Source of the DNA: Sipunculus nudus
Taxonomy: Eukaryota; Annelida; Sipuncula; Golfingiida; Sipunculidae
DNA length: 64,000 nt
Direction: 5' to 3'
Assembly (NCBI GenBank): GCA_026874595.1
Contig: CM049313.1
Span: 41,134,659 to 41,198,658 of the forward strand
The position numbers and the translations under genes were made by a program. This document shows, piece after piece, positions 49,751-60,300 of this stretch (its first letter is position 1; each line of letters starts with the position of its first letter). The notes below the pieces were generated by a model. The model was not told where the DNA came from, made no database searches, and saw nothing but the letters and a program-made list of their open reading frames with translations.

Positions 49751-52678
49751 ATGGAAACGTTAGAGTCACTTGTTAGATGCGGACAGGCCTTGGGGCTTAA
49801 GGACCAGGCTTTACAAGATTATGTTGAGGCTAGACGGCGTGCGGATGAGGAACGCGAGGAAAGAGCTAGGCAACGTGAAATAGAGAAGGAACAGCGGGAA
49901 TTAGAGCGCGAGCGAGAGGCTAGAGCCCACGAATTAGAGGTTCTAAGGTTAAAGTCTGACTCTGGGGTTAAAGAAGAGAGAAGTAGGGATGTATTCCCGA
50001 AAATCCAGCTTCCAACTTTTGATGAGGCTCACGATCAGCTAGATGCGTTTCTTGGGCGATTTGAACGATTAGCTGTATGTCAAGGCTATGATAGGGAGAA
50101 TTGGGCGTTACACCTGAGTCCGTTACTGCGGGGTAAGGCGCTAGGGACTTACACACAGTTATCAGTTAGTGAGGCCATGGATTACGATAAGTTAAAGATA
50201 GCCTTGTTAAAGCGATACCAAATGACCGAAGAGGGTTATCGACACAAGTTTCGGACTTGTAGGCCTGAGCGAGGCGAAACGCCGAGTCAGTTTGCGGTGA
50301 GACTGAGTGGATACCTAGACCATTGGATAGGGATGGCAGGGGTCGGAGGTGACTACGACGGGGTAGTTAACCTGTTGATGTGTGAGCAGTTCGTAAACTG
50401 CTGTAGTAGGGATCTCTCTATGTTTTTGAAAGAGAGACGGTGTCGTGACTTTGATAGTATGGTAGACTTAGCCGAGAGTTATACGGAGGCTCACGGTGTA
50501 CACAGCCTTACAGCAGGTCCTCGTTATGGCAATAATGTGCCGCGTCCAGCGCAACCGGTATCTCAGCCTAGAGAGAAGCGAGAGGTTGAGCGCAGTGCGG
50601 ACGGTCAGACATTTAAGCCATCAGGAGGCATTAGATGTTATTTATGTAATGAACTGGGACATAAGGCGCGGGAATGTAAGACTAGTGCCCGGTCGAGGCC
50701 TAGGTCTTCCCCTCAAGTAGGGCGTGCTGCTGGCGATCAGCAGAGGTATAGGACTAATTTTAGCCCCCCGTATAACCCAAAACAGAAACCGGAGACTATG
50801 TCAATGGCAGTAGTCGAGGCGGAAACGGAGACAGTCGGTGCGGTGAAACCGGAAGTAGAGAGTCCGAGTCAGTCGTTAGGATTTGCTGCCCAGACAGGAG
50901 GCGGAATCTCGTTACCTGTGTGTGAAGGGCTGGTGAATGGTAAGTCAGCGAGGGTGCTGCGGGATTCGGGATGTTCCTCGGCAGGAATACGTGCGTCGTA
51001 CGTGGAGCCGAATCAGTTCACCGGACACCAGGTCGAGTGTAGGTTGTTCGACGGGTCTGTAAGACAATTTCCTACGGCTAGGATTAATGTGGACTGTGCG
51101 TACTTTGTCGGTACTATCGAGGCAATGGTGGTCGGGGATGCTGTATGTGATTTAGCGCTAGGTAACGTAGCGGGAGCGCGTGATCCGTATGATCCGGACC
51201 CGACGTGGAAGTCTGAGCGGTCCTCAGGCATAGTGTGTGACGGTGTAGAGTCACAAAAGGAGGTGTCGTCCGCGGTGGAGACACGGAGCGCTGCACGAGA
51301 GAAACAGATACCGACGCGTAGCTTGAATGTTGCAAGCCCAGTTGCCGATGTGAGTCCGGCCGAATTTTTGAAGGCGCAGGAGGAGGATGGGTCTTTAGCG
51401 CCGTATTGGAGGCTAGCTAGAGAGGCTAGAAATGATAGTCCATTTAGAATTGAGGACGGATATTTAGTTCGGGTTGTGAGTGATAAACGGGGAGATCAAG
51501 ATGGATCTCGAGTGGTGGTACCTCAGACGTTACGGTACGACGTAATGAGGATGGGCCACGAAGCGGTTATGGCGGGCCATCAGGGCATAGACAAAACGCA
51601 CGACCGCGTGAGAACTCAGTTTTTCTGGAAAGGGATGTATAATGACATTGCTGAGTTTTGCAAGTCCTGTCCCATTTGCCAGAAAACCATACCGAAAGGC
51701 AAGGTGCCTGGAGCTACGTTAGGCCAGATGCCATTAATTGATGAGCCCTGGCGTAGAATTTCGATGGATCTGGTTGGGCCGATCCATCCAGCGTCTGAGA
51801 GAGGTCACAGGTATATTCTGACCGTTATGGATTATGCCACTAGATATCCGGAGGCTGTTGCTTTAAAGAACATAGATACAGTCTCTGTGGCTGATGCGCT
51901 AGTTGATATTTATGCGCGGTTAGGAGTGCCGTCAGAGGTGCTTACTGACATGGGAACACAATTTACGTCAGACCTCATGCGAGAAGTTAGCCGTGTTTTG
52001 TTTGTAAGACAGCTCACCACTACTCCTTACCATCCTATGTGCAACGGAATGGTGGAGAGATTCAATGGAACGTTAAAGTTAATGTTGAAACGGATGTGCG
52101 AGGAAAGACCGCGAGATTGGGATCGGTACCTCAGCGCCGTGCTTTTTGCGTACCGAGAAGCGCCACATGAGAGCACAGGGTTCTCACCCTTTGAGTTGCT
52201 CTATGGTAGGATCGTTAGAGGACCGATGCGGATTCTAAGGGATCTGTGGACCAAGCGAGATACTAGCGTCGAGACTAAAACCACGTACCAATACGTCCTG
52301 GACCTACAAGACAAACTAAGCGACACATGCGCGTTAGCTAGAGAGGCGTTGAACAAATCAGCGAACAGACACAAACTGGTATATGATAGAGGTAAATGCA
52401 CGCGCAGGTTTGAGGCCGGAGACGAAGTTTTGTTGTTACTCCCGACGGAGCGGAACAAATTAATGGTTCAGTGGAAAGGCCCCTATACTATTGTAAACAG
52501 GGTTGGGGACTTAGACTATCGGATTAAGATTGGCGATAAGGTTAAAACCTTCCACGTGAATATGCTGAAACGGTACCATGCTAGAAACGAGCCCCAGCAT
52601 ATTCTGGCAGCGGTAGCCAAGGGCGCACCTGATTCTATACATGATCCTGACGGTGTAGACGGGGAAACACAGCACTGA
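49751..52678 (+). CDS. Gag-protease-integrase polyprotein of the Gmr1-like element
   Basis: 975 codons in one intact frame. Residues 25-75 are a highly charged R/E coiled coil. The capsid follows (about 85-270, with KIQLPTFDE and ETPSQFAVRLSGYLDHWI; this fold is related to the vertebrate SCAN domain). A single CCHC knuckle CYLCNELGHKAREC lies near 296. A retropepsin-like site follows, LRDSGCSS with Asp405. The integrase has an HHCC finger (about 600-645, ending CKSCPICQKT) and a DD35E core with Asp673, Asp733 and Glu769. Its C-terminus contains a GPY/F-type module (VQWKGPYTIVNRVGDLDYRI). The frame ends at TGA 52676-52678, with no reverse transcriptase after the integrase in frame. Start choice: ATG in gttaccATGG, a good Kozak context, first in the leader. 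All catalytic residues of the integrase are present, so the protein could be functional in trans. Confidence 0.93.
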   Translation: METLESLVRCGQALGLKDQALQDYVEARRRADEEREERARQREIEKEQRELEREREARAHELEVLRLKSDSGVKEERSRDVFPKIQLPTFDEAHDQLDAFLGRFERLAVCQGYDRENWALHLSPLLRGKALGTYTQLSVSEAMDYDKLKIALLKRYQMTEEGYRHKFRTCRPERGETPSQFAVRLSGYLDHWIGMAGVGGDYDGVVNLLMCEQFVNCCSRDLSMFLKERRCRDFDSMVDLAESYTEAHGVHSLTAGPRYGNNVPRPAQPVSQPREKREVERSADGQTFKPSGGIRCYLCNELGHKARECKTSARSRPRSSPQVGRAAGDQQRYRTNFSPPYNPKQKPETMSMAVVEAETETVGAVKPEVESPSQSLGFAAQTGGGISLPVCEGLVNGKSARVLRDSGCSSAGIRASYVEPNQFTGHQVECRLFDGSVRQFPTARINVDCAYFVGTIEAMVVGDAVCDLALGNVAGARDPYDPDPTWKSERSSGIVCDGVESQKEVSSAVETRSAAREKQIPTRSLNVASPVADVSPAEFLKAQEEDGSLAPYWRLAREARNDSPFRIEDGYLVRVVSDKRGDQDGSRVVVPQTLRYDVMRMGHEAVMAGHQGIDKTHDRVRTQFFWKGMYNDIAEFCKSCPICQKTIPKGKVPGATLGQMPLIDEPWRRISMDLVGPIHPASERGHRYILTVMDYATRYPEAVALKNIDTVSVADALVDIYARLGVPSEVLTDMGTQFTSDLMREVSRVLFVRQLTTTPYHPMCNGMVERFNGTLKLMLKRMCEERPRDWDRYLSAVLFAYREAPHESTGFSPFELLYGRIVRGPMRILRDLWTKRDTSVETKTTYQYVLDLQDKLSDTCALAREALNKSANRHKLVYDRGKCTRRFEAGDEVLLLLPTERNKLMVQWKGPYTIVNRVGDLDYRIKIGDKVKTFHVNMLKRYHARNEPQHILAAVAKGAPDSIHDPDGVDGETQH

Positions 52679-52679
52679 T

Positions 52680-53276
52680 AGACCTAAGACAAAGAAGGCT
52701 TTGCGAGCATTCCTAGGTCTTACAGGGTACTATCGAAAATTCGTGCCAAACTATGCGGAAATAGCGGTGCCCTTGACTGATCTAACGCGTAAAGGTCAAC
52801 CTAACAAACTAGACTGGAAACCCGTACACGAGAACGCGTACTGTTCTCTAAAGGCTAAACTGTCAGACCCTCCCATACTGAAGCTACCTGATTTCAGTAA
52901 ACGATTTTATTTGAAATGTGATGCATCTGATGTGGGTATTGGCTGTATCCTGATGCAAAGACACGAGGGGATCATGCACCCAGTAGCTTATGCCAGTCGT
53001 AAACTGTTGCCCAGGGAGAGAAATTACTCCACCATCGAGAAAGAGTCATTAGCAATTGTATGGTGTGTACAGAAATTTGAGATGTACCTGGCTTGTAGAC
53101 CGTTCACCATTCAGACCGACCACAAACCATTAAAGTGTATTAGCAAATCAAAATGTGCTAATAAGAGAGTAATGAGATGGGCACTGGTTCTACAAGAGTT
53201 TAGATTTGATATTGAAGCAGTGTCAGGTAAACTAAACCATGGACCTGATTTTCTTAGCAGACTGCCTGAGTGTTAG
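52680..53276 (+). pseudogene. RT thumb remnant and RNase H of the Gmr1-like element
   Basis: The frame (+1 relative to the previous one) enters with PKTKKALRAFLGLTGYYRKF, the thumb of a Ty3/Gypsy RT. The tether follows, then RNase H: FYLKCDASDVGIGCILMQ with the first acidic residue, TIEKESLAIVWCVQKFEMYL with the catalytic glutamate, IQTDHKPLKC, and a final NHGPDFLSRLPEC. Fingers and palm of the RT are absent, so there is no polymerase. There is no ATG at the junction; it would need frameshifting or is simply the scar of an internal deletion. Confidence 0.9.
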
Positions 53277-53481
53277 GATGTAATGAGCTATAATGTTTAG
53301 CCAGTTAAGTCTAAACATGTACAAGATTTTGCCCTGTGTCATAGACCGTGGGCATGTACTAATGACAACTTGTTACATGACCCTTATGTATTGCTATGTA
53401 TTGCTACATGTAAATATGTTTAGCTGGACCCTGTAAGATAGAACGATACGATGTATCGAGAAAATACTGTGTATTTTCCTT

Positions 53482-53496
53482 AAAAGGAGGGGGTGA
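53482..53496 (+). other. Polypurine tract
   Basis: AAAAGGAGGGGGTGA directly precedes the 3' LTR, as expected for the plus-strand primer of an LTR retrotransposon. Interrupted by one T. Confidence 0.8.
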
Positions 53497-54645
53497 TGTC
53501 ACCAGAAATCGGTGACAATAAGTACGGTGTTTTGTATCATAGTTTAACGAAGTATGTTCTCTATTGATATTGACGTGAAGCGTCATCCTAAAGCGTTGAC
53601 AGGTCTTAATTGTATATATATATTGTGTATTCTGTATGAAATCCCATCGGCTATCAGCTGATTTATCCGTGTCACGCATCGTGTGTATTAATTATATTCT
53701 GGTATGTGGGTCGCCAAGGTGACGCTAGCAGTCAAACCAGGTCACATATAACCTTATATGGGACACTTGAGCCATAAGCCAATCAGAGAACCGGATCGCC
53801 GTATTGTGACGACGATTGTGACGTCAGAGTTCAGGGAGAGACGCTGGAAGCTGCCTTCAGTTGGGTCTTGAAGCTTGAGGTGGCAGCACGCACGAACGGG
53901 AGTAGGAACATTGAAACGCCAGGAACGGCATAGAAGCAAGCTTCTACATGAGGCAAAGACCCAGCTCATGAGAACTCAGCCGTGCTGCCGACAGAGCTTC
54001 GTATTGGCGATAAAGTGAGAGAGCGCGCTCGTCACCTGCCGGCCTAGTTCAGCTTGACCTAGAAACATAACCGCCGTAAGCCGTGAAACCGTTGCTACAC
54101 GAGCAAGGTCAAGGACTCTAAGCTCTTCGTAAACAAAGAGCGCTATTGCATTCATGTGATCGTAAACCTACCCGGGTCGCTGACAAGCAAGATCAGTTGA
54201 AGATCGCTAAACTCAGAAAGACTAGATCTATATGGTGCTAACCATACGCTAGATTCTACACAAAACAGTAACCAGAGATCTCTGAAGGAACTGGACTTTA
54301 TGTTTTTTTTTTATACAAACCATGGACTCAGTAAAATATCCTGTAATTTTAATGTGAAGAGCTGTCGTATTGACACATCAACGCACACACTCACATTGGT
54401 GTCTCTGTAAGTATTGTCTTGAATTATATTTGTGAATTTAACCTGATGTCTCATAGTTTCTATTGATCTGGGTGTATGATTGTCTGGTATTTTTATACAC
54501 GTCCTTAAAAGAACCTGGAAATGTCACCTGTAATGACCGGGATCTAATTTCTTGATTAATGAAATCAAGTGGCGAGCGTTAACCCATCCTATTGTTTTAT
54601 AGGATATATCCGTTGTAAAGTTTTCACGTTAAGTTAGGGGTGACA
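53497..54645 (+). repeat. 3' LTR of the Gmr1-like element
   Basis: 1,149 bp, near-identical to 47872-49021, followed by the target duplication cctgt. Confidence 0.95.
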
Positions 54646-54650
54646 CCTGT

Positions 54651-55369
54651 GATGCCCTAACAGTGGGTGGCATTATTAATAATCCTTGCGATACATCACA
54701 TATTAACAAATTTTAACTTGCATATGGAGTGACCGACAGCCCCGTATAAAACGATGCACTGTGTATATTTAAGCTGCCTTTGGCTTTACAGTACATAACT
54801 ACTAACATTATACGCTACTGTGCTCTGGGTATTACATATACGCTTACTCCGAGAAACATCGAGCTAACTATTTTTATATGAAGTCTTTAACGAACCCTCC
54901 CTTAAAAGTCCACTTTAAGTATTAACAAATCTGTATTTATACTGCGAAATAAAGTAAAACGTCTACTTCAAGTATTAACAATGCGTATTCAAACGGAGAG
55001 ATAAAAGTATGCATCTAGAATTACATTTGAAATGTGCTAAGCAAGTCTTCAACCCCAACCTATCGATGGCACTCTTAAGTTCTGTGGACCCTTTCCTGCT
55101 AGCGATCTCTCCTCGTTGTCGGCTGTAGTTCAAGTGCGAAGACTACAGTCTGGGAGTACCTTTTATTACCGGACTCCACTGAAAGCCACTGACTATTCAT
55201 GTGGTGCATGGATTACAAAACCTTAACAATAAGCAAAGTGCTTGGTAGCCCTATGAATATTCATTAGCTCCGACACGCTAGCTAATCCATTTACACAGGC
55301 GTGCCCCCCTCACCTCTGAACTTGTGACCTATGAACTTTCTGACCCGAGCGCTCGGTCCCTGTGTGCCG
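54651..55369. other. Unassigned stretch
   Basis: No gene recognised. It does not obviously continue the LINE remnant found left of the insertion. Confidence 0.4.
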
Positions 55370-56290
55370 AAAAATATATGAAGTGAGTACCCTGGAAGTC
55401 AGATATGCACAAATTGAATCCGTTATCCATAGAATCTTCTAAAGTAATATCCAGGGAAGTCATGGGTAAATTTTCTTTGAAACCAGAAATTAAGTCATGA
55501 CGACCTATATTTTTCGAGTAACAGGTCAGAAATATGATTTTGAACAACCAGACAGTTATACAGGACACAAATTGTAACTGTTAGGCTTAGAATCTTATAA
55601 CACAACATCCAAGGAGATTCTGGTTAAATCTCCTTGAAACCAAAAAGTACGTAATGGTGACCTATATCCTGCAAGCAACTGGCAAAAAAATATGCTTATG
55701 AGCACCTAGACAGTCAGGCATGGCACAAGACATTACTGATGGACCTAGAAACTTCTAATACGACATCCAGGGAGGTCTTTGGCAAGTCTCCCAGCGACTT
55801 TGAATCCTGAAATTAGGTCACTGTGACTTATATTCTCTGAGCTATGAGCAGAAAATCTAATTTTGAGCATTTAAGAATTCAGAGAGGTCCCAAATCTTAA
55901 CTGTTTTCTCTAGAAATATCTTTGCTTGATATAGAGGGAGTTCATTGTAATGTCTCCTTTGACATTCAAAATAAAGTCACTGTGACCGATATACTGTTAG
56001 CTGTGTAAATAAAAACATGATATGAGTACCCTATAAGTCAGATGGACACAACAGTTTGACGTAGAATTTTCTAACCTAGCATCTCGGAAGTTCCTAGTAA
56101 AATCATCTTGCTTTCATCCTGTTTTCTAAGGACTATGGAAAAAACATGGTTTTGAGCACTCTGGAAGTCATTCTACTCATTGTTCAAGGTTCCTTAAAAA
56201 ATATTTTTCACCAGATTATAATATCTATATAATTAACACATGTATCAACTGTACACATCTCATCTTCAGCTGAGCGTCATGACTGATGGG
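55370..56290 (-). mobile_element. Pearl-like core array, inverted copy
   Basis: About five units spaced near 157 bp (segments such as tctccttgaaaccaaaaagt then taatggtgacctatat near 55628, with cognates near 55472, 55785 and 55950). These are the reverse complement of the 23.1-23.9 kb array. Near 56268 ttcagctgagcgtcatgact resembles a degraded terminal hairpin, but no ACGG tract is visible at this end. More diverged than the first array. Confidence 0.6.
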
Positions 56291-56327
56291 TCACTTGTTT
56301 TGTTGTTGTTGTTGTTTCGTGCATGTA

Positions 56328-56876
56328 TCAGACCGTGGTAAGGTGCGCCCACTCCGTGTTATGGTAGGCACTATGTAGTAGAGGTTGAAAGTGACATTGT
56401 GCAATTATGTAGCCTTGGGGCCTGCGTTGTATTGATCCTCTCTCGGATCTGACGATGTTCCTGTTTCCTCTGTCAGGTTGACGGTCTACATGGGCGGATG
56501 ATTTCCCGATGAACTGCGCAGATGACACGACCTGGACGTAAACACTGGCCGTGATGGGTACAAAAAGCCAAGCAGAGAAGGTACCGGACCCTGAAGAAGG
56601 ATAATCTGTATTAAATACGTATTTCAGTATTACACCCGGGACACAGAAAAAGGAAGCTTTTATATGTCGACATCCTCCAAGATTCACTGCATGTTTTGTA
56701 TAAGCTAGGACAACAAGTGTAACTGATCGCAGACTTTGAATAGTTTGGAAATTGATAATAAAATTAGCATCATACAAAGAATGATTGGATAAAAAGGTCA
56801 GTAAGAAGTTGTTTAAACCTTTGATCCTAGGATAATCCACTGATCGATTCTGACGTCTACAAACATTCTCCATCAA
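56328..56876 (-). CDS. Uncharacterised 182-codon open frame, doubtful
   Basis: An ATG-initiated frame (MMENVCRRQNRSVDYPRIKG...) of 549 bases in AT-rich DNA, with a hydrophobic centre (TFSAWLFVPITASVYVQVVS) and a polar, arginine-rich C-terminus. Codon composition is not repeat-driven. It lies head-to-head with the ammonium transporter, whose ATG is about 450 bases away, so it could be an antisense transcript or chance. I recognise no family and see no splice sites that would extend it. Confidence 0.2.
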   Translation of the reverse strand: MMENVCRRQNRSVDYPRIKGLNNFLLTFLSNHSLYDANFIINFQTIQSLRSVTLVVLAYTKHAVNLGGCRHIKASFFCVPGVILKYVFNTDYPSSGSGTFSAWLFVPITASVYVQVVSSAQFIGKSSAHVDRQPDRGNRNIVRSERGSIQRRPQGYIIAQCHFQPLLHSAYHNTEWAHLTTV

Positions 56877-57328
56877 TATTTAAAAAAAAAAACAGGAAAA
56901 GAAGCTAGCGAAGATGCAGCCGTTAATTGGCTTTTGGGTCAGAGATTTCGTACCTGATCTGCGTATCTTTTCAGATCAATGCTGTCTCTATAGCTGGAAG
57001 CATCGAACGTCTAAATTCTAAGTGTCAACAAGAATCACGAACTAGGAAGGTGTGAAAACGCGCTGGTTAATCGGAGATCAGGGCTTTCCGTTGACTGTGG
57101 TACTTCTTTACGTCTATCATACTTATAACAGTTTACCCTCAAAATGTGCTATGAATTTCTACGAGGCTACTAACTTTTATCAGAAACTAAAAAACAAAAT
57201 TGCAAAGAATTTTCCATTGTAAAATGTATAATTAAAATAATCACTAAACGACTACAATATCATTGTAATTGATGATTGTGCTGGTGGTGACCCTGGCCCT
57301 CTAAGTAGTGTGAACGTTTAATTGGAAG

Positions 57329-60300
57329 ATGGAGAATGATTCCAACACAGCTCCGTTCTTCAATGAGACACGCGGATTGGTAAACTCGACACAATCCTTC
57401 GTGACTTCTACCAATGTAACCTACCAGGTCAGTACCGAGTCTCAGTTTGATCCCGCCGACGACGCCATCTGGATCCTTACCAGTACCTTCATTATCTTCA
57501 CCATGCAGTCAGGTGAGAGAGAGAAAGAGAGAGAAAGAGAAAGAAAGAGAGAGAGGGAGGGAGGGAGAAAGTGAAAGACAGGGAGATTATGAAGTAAAGA
57601 TTAAAAAAGAATGAAGACAATACAAATCTTATTTAATATTACGCAGAATAAAACACATATGAAATTTAAATAGAAATTCATCCGCATATTCAATACTTAA
57701 GAACCAGAAAGTTCGTTCTATAAAGACCTATTAATATATCAGCTGAACTAGAAAAAAAATTAAAAGCCCATTCTTCAAATATAAGAAGAATCTGTTCTCT
57801 ATGATCAGCAGATTGAGGTGAAGTTCTTTTTTAAACAACCTGATTATCATAAACCATTCTGTCATCAGCAGGTTAAGCCTAAGGTGAAGTGCTTTATTAA
57901 ACAACCCTAGTATTATAAACCATTCTGTCATCAGCAGTTTAAGCCTAAGGTGAAGTGTTTTATTAAACAACCTGAATATTATAAACCATTCTGTGATCAG
58001 CAGGTTTAGCCTAAGGTGAAGTGCTTTATTAAACAACCTGATACTTATAAACCATTCTGTCATCAGCAGTTTAAGCCTAAGGTGAAGTGTTTTATTAAAC
58101 AACCTGAATATTATAAACCATTCTGTGATCAGCAGTTTAAGCCTAAGGTGAAGTGTTTTATTAAACAACCTGATACTTATAAACCATTCTGTGATCAGCA
58201 GGTTCAGCCTTAGGTGAAGTGCTTTATTAAACAACCTGAATATTATAAACCATTCTGTGATCAGCAGGCTAAGCCTAAGGTTAAGTGCGTTATTAAACCA
58301 CCTGTACTTTATTTATTTTTAATTTTTATTTTCATTTACATCATATTTATACAGGGTAATAAACCAATCAGCTAAAATCAAGCGGGTCTATCATGGTGCC
58401 CTGCGCCATTTACAAATAAAAACCTATATTGATTAAAATATCAATACAATTCATTCATAATACCGTGGCTAGGAGTATAAAACATAAACATTACAGTTAC
58501 GTATACTCAAAACATAAAGGTATATGTAGAAAGTATGTAACTTTTACAACTATAAAGCAAGCAGAGTACTAAAATTTCAGAGTCAGTATATATCGATGAT
58601 GTGAGGTTTACGAAGCAATAATAATACAATATTATCTTACGTTAATAGACCTGGTCTTTGCAATATTCTAATTAAGCAACACGGAATGGCGTATTCTTAC
58701 ATGATCAATGAATCAGTAGAAAGAGTGTTACATACACAAACACAAAAAATAGACAACTATGCGATATGTCATGTAGCCGATAAATTCTTTACAATTTCTC
58801 GTTCAATTCGTTGCTTGGCTGAAGCATATGATGCGGCTGATCTAGATTCGCTAGATAAACTATTCCAGACTTTTGGCTCAGTAAATAGTACAGGCTTTTC
58901 CAAATAGTAAGTTTAAGGTTTAGGAACGACTGAATTATTACTCACAGCAGCTCGAGTCACATGATTGTGAGATTCATTAACAAAATGAAAACTATCCCAT
59001 TGTTAACCAGGAACCATTAAGCAAGCACATTTATACATTAGCACTGCGATAGAATATGTATAGCGTTAGTGTACATTCATCCGTCCAAGTTCATTTACTA
59101 AGGATCATAGAATTTACATTTCTATCGCAGTTTTTGGTTTTAAATCGGGCAGCTCTGTTTTGTATCTTATGTACCTTACTGTGAGTAAACGATAAAAAAA
59201 TAACACCAGATGCTACGACATAGTCAATGTGATTGAATGACTGTCACATAAACCTTGGTGAAGGTTTGCAGAGAAAAAAAGCTTGATATACGGTAAAGAA
59301 TTCATATATATATTTTTTTGCATTATAAGTTAACATGTGGTCTTCAGGATAAAGTAGCATCTATAATCTCACCAAGTAAATTAGTCTTATCAGAACAAGG
59401 CAAAATTGAATCCAATATTGATATCTGGATTTTTTTATTAGCAACCTAAACATGTCTGTAATCAGCAGGTTAAGATGAAGTGCTTTACTAGTCAACCTGT
59501 ATATTTTAAACAAGTCTGTGATTATCAGGTTAAGGTGAAGTGCTTGGTTAATCAACTCGTTTGTGATCAGCAGGTTAAGGCGAAGTGTTTTACTAGTCAA
59601 CCTGTATATTTTAAACCAGTCTGTGATTATCAGGTTAGGTTGAAGTGCTTCGTTAACCAAATAGCTTGTGATCAGAAGGTTAAGGTGAAGTGTTTTTCTA
59701 ATCAACCTGTATATTTTAAACCAGTCTGTGATTATCAGGTTAAGGTCAAGTGCTTTGTTAATCAACCAGTTTGTGATCAGGAGGTTAAGGTGAAGTGTTT
59801 TACTAATCAACCTGTATATTTTAAACAAGTCTGTGATTATCAGATTAAGGTGAAGTGCTTGGTTAATCAACTAGTTTGTGATCAGCAGGTTAAGGTGAAG
59901 TGTTTTACTAATCAACCTGTGTATTTTAAACCAGTCTGTGATTATCAGATTAAGATGAAGTGCTTTGTTAATCAATTAGTTTTTGATCAGCAGGTTGGGG
60001 TGAAGTGTTTTACTAATCAACCTGTGTATTTTAAACCAGTCTGTGATTATCAGGTTAAGGTGAAGTGCTTTGTTAATCAACTAGTTTGTGATCAGCAGGT
60101 TAAGGTGAAGTGTTTTACTAATCAACCTGTGTATTTTAAACCAGTCTGTGATTATCAGGTAAAGGTGAAGTGCTTTGTTAATCAACTAGTTTGTGATCAG
60201 CAGGTTAATGTGAAGTGTTTTACTAATCAACCTGTGTATTTTAAACAAGTCTGTGATTATCAGGTTACGGTGAAGGGCTTATTAATCAACCTGTATGTTA

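Larger units (their letters stand above)
47872..54645 (+). mobile_element. Gmr1-like Ty3/Gypsy retrotransposon, young, RT-deleted
   Basis: A 6,774-bp element with 1,150/1,149-bp LTRs bounded by TGTCACC...GGTGACA and the 5-bp duplication cctgt (47867-47871 and 54646-54650). Domain order is gag (capsid, CCHC), protease, integrase, then only the end of reverse transcriptase and RNase H. Integrase before RT is the Ty1/copia-like order that defines Gmr1-type Ty3/Gypsy elements, first described in deuterostomes. The RT palm, including the Y-x-DD box, is missing at a junction between about 52660 and 52690. By eye the LTRs differ only by one indel and about one substitution, so the copy inserted recently and was presumably mobilised by an intact relative. 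Confidence 0.93.

Noticed and set aside
49968-52458. Minus-strand frames across the Gmr1-like polyprotein
   Set aside because: They are shadows of the 975-codon frame, which has recognisable domains throughout.
47872-54645. The 1.15-kb direct repeats seen as a segmental duplication
   Set aside because: TG...CA ends, a 5-bp flanking duplication, a purine tract and gag-integrase genes in between show they are LTRs.
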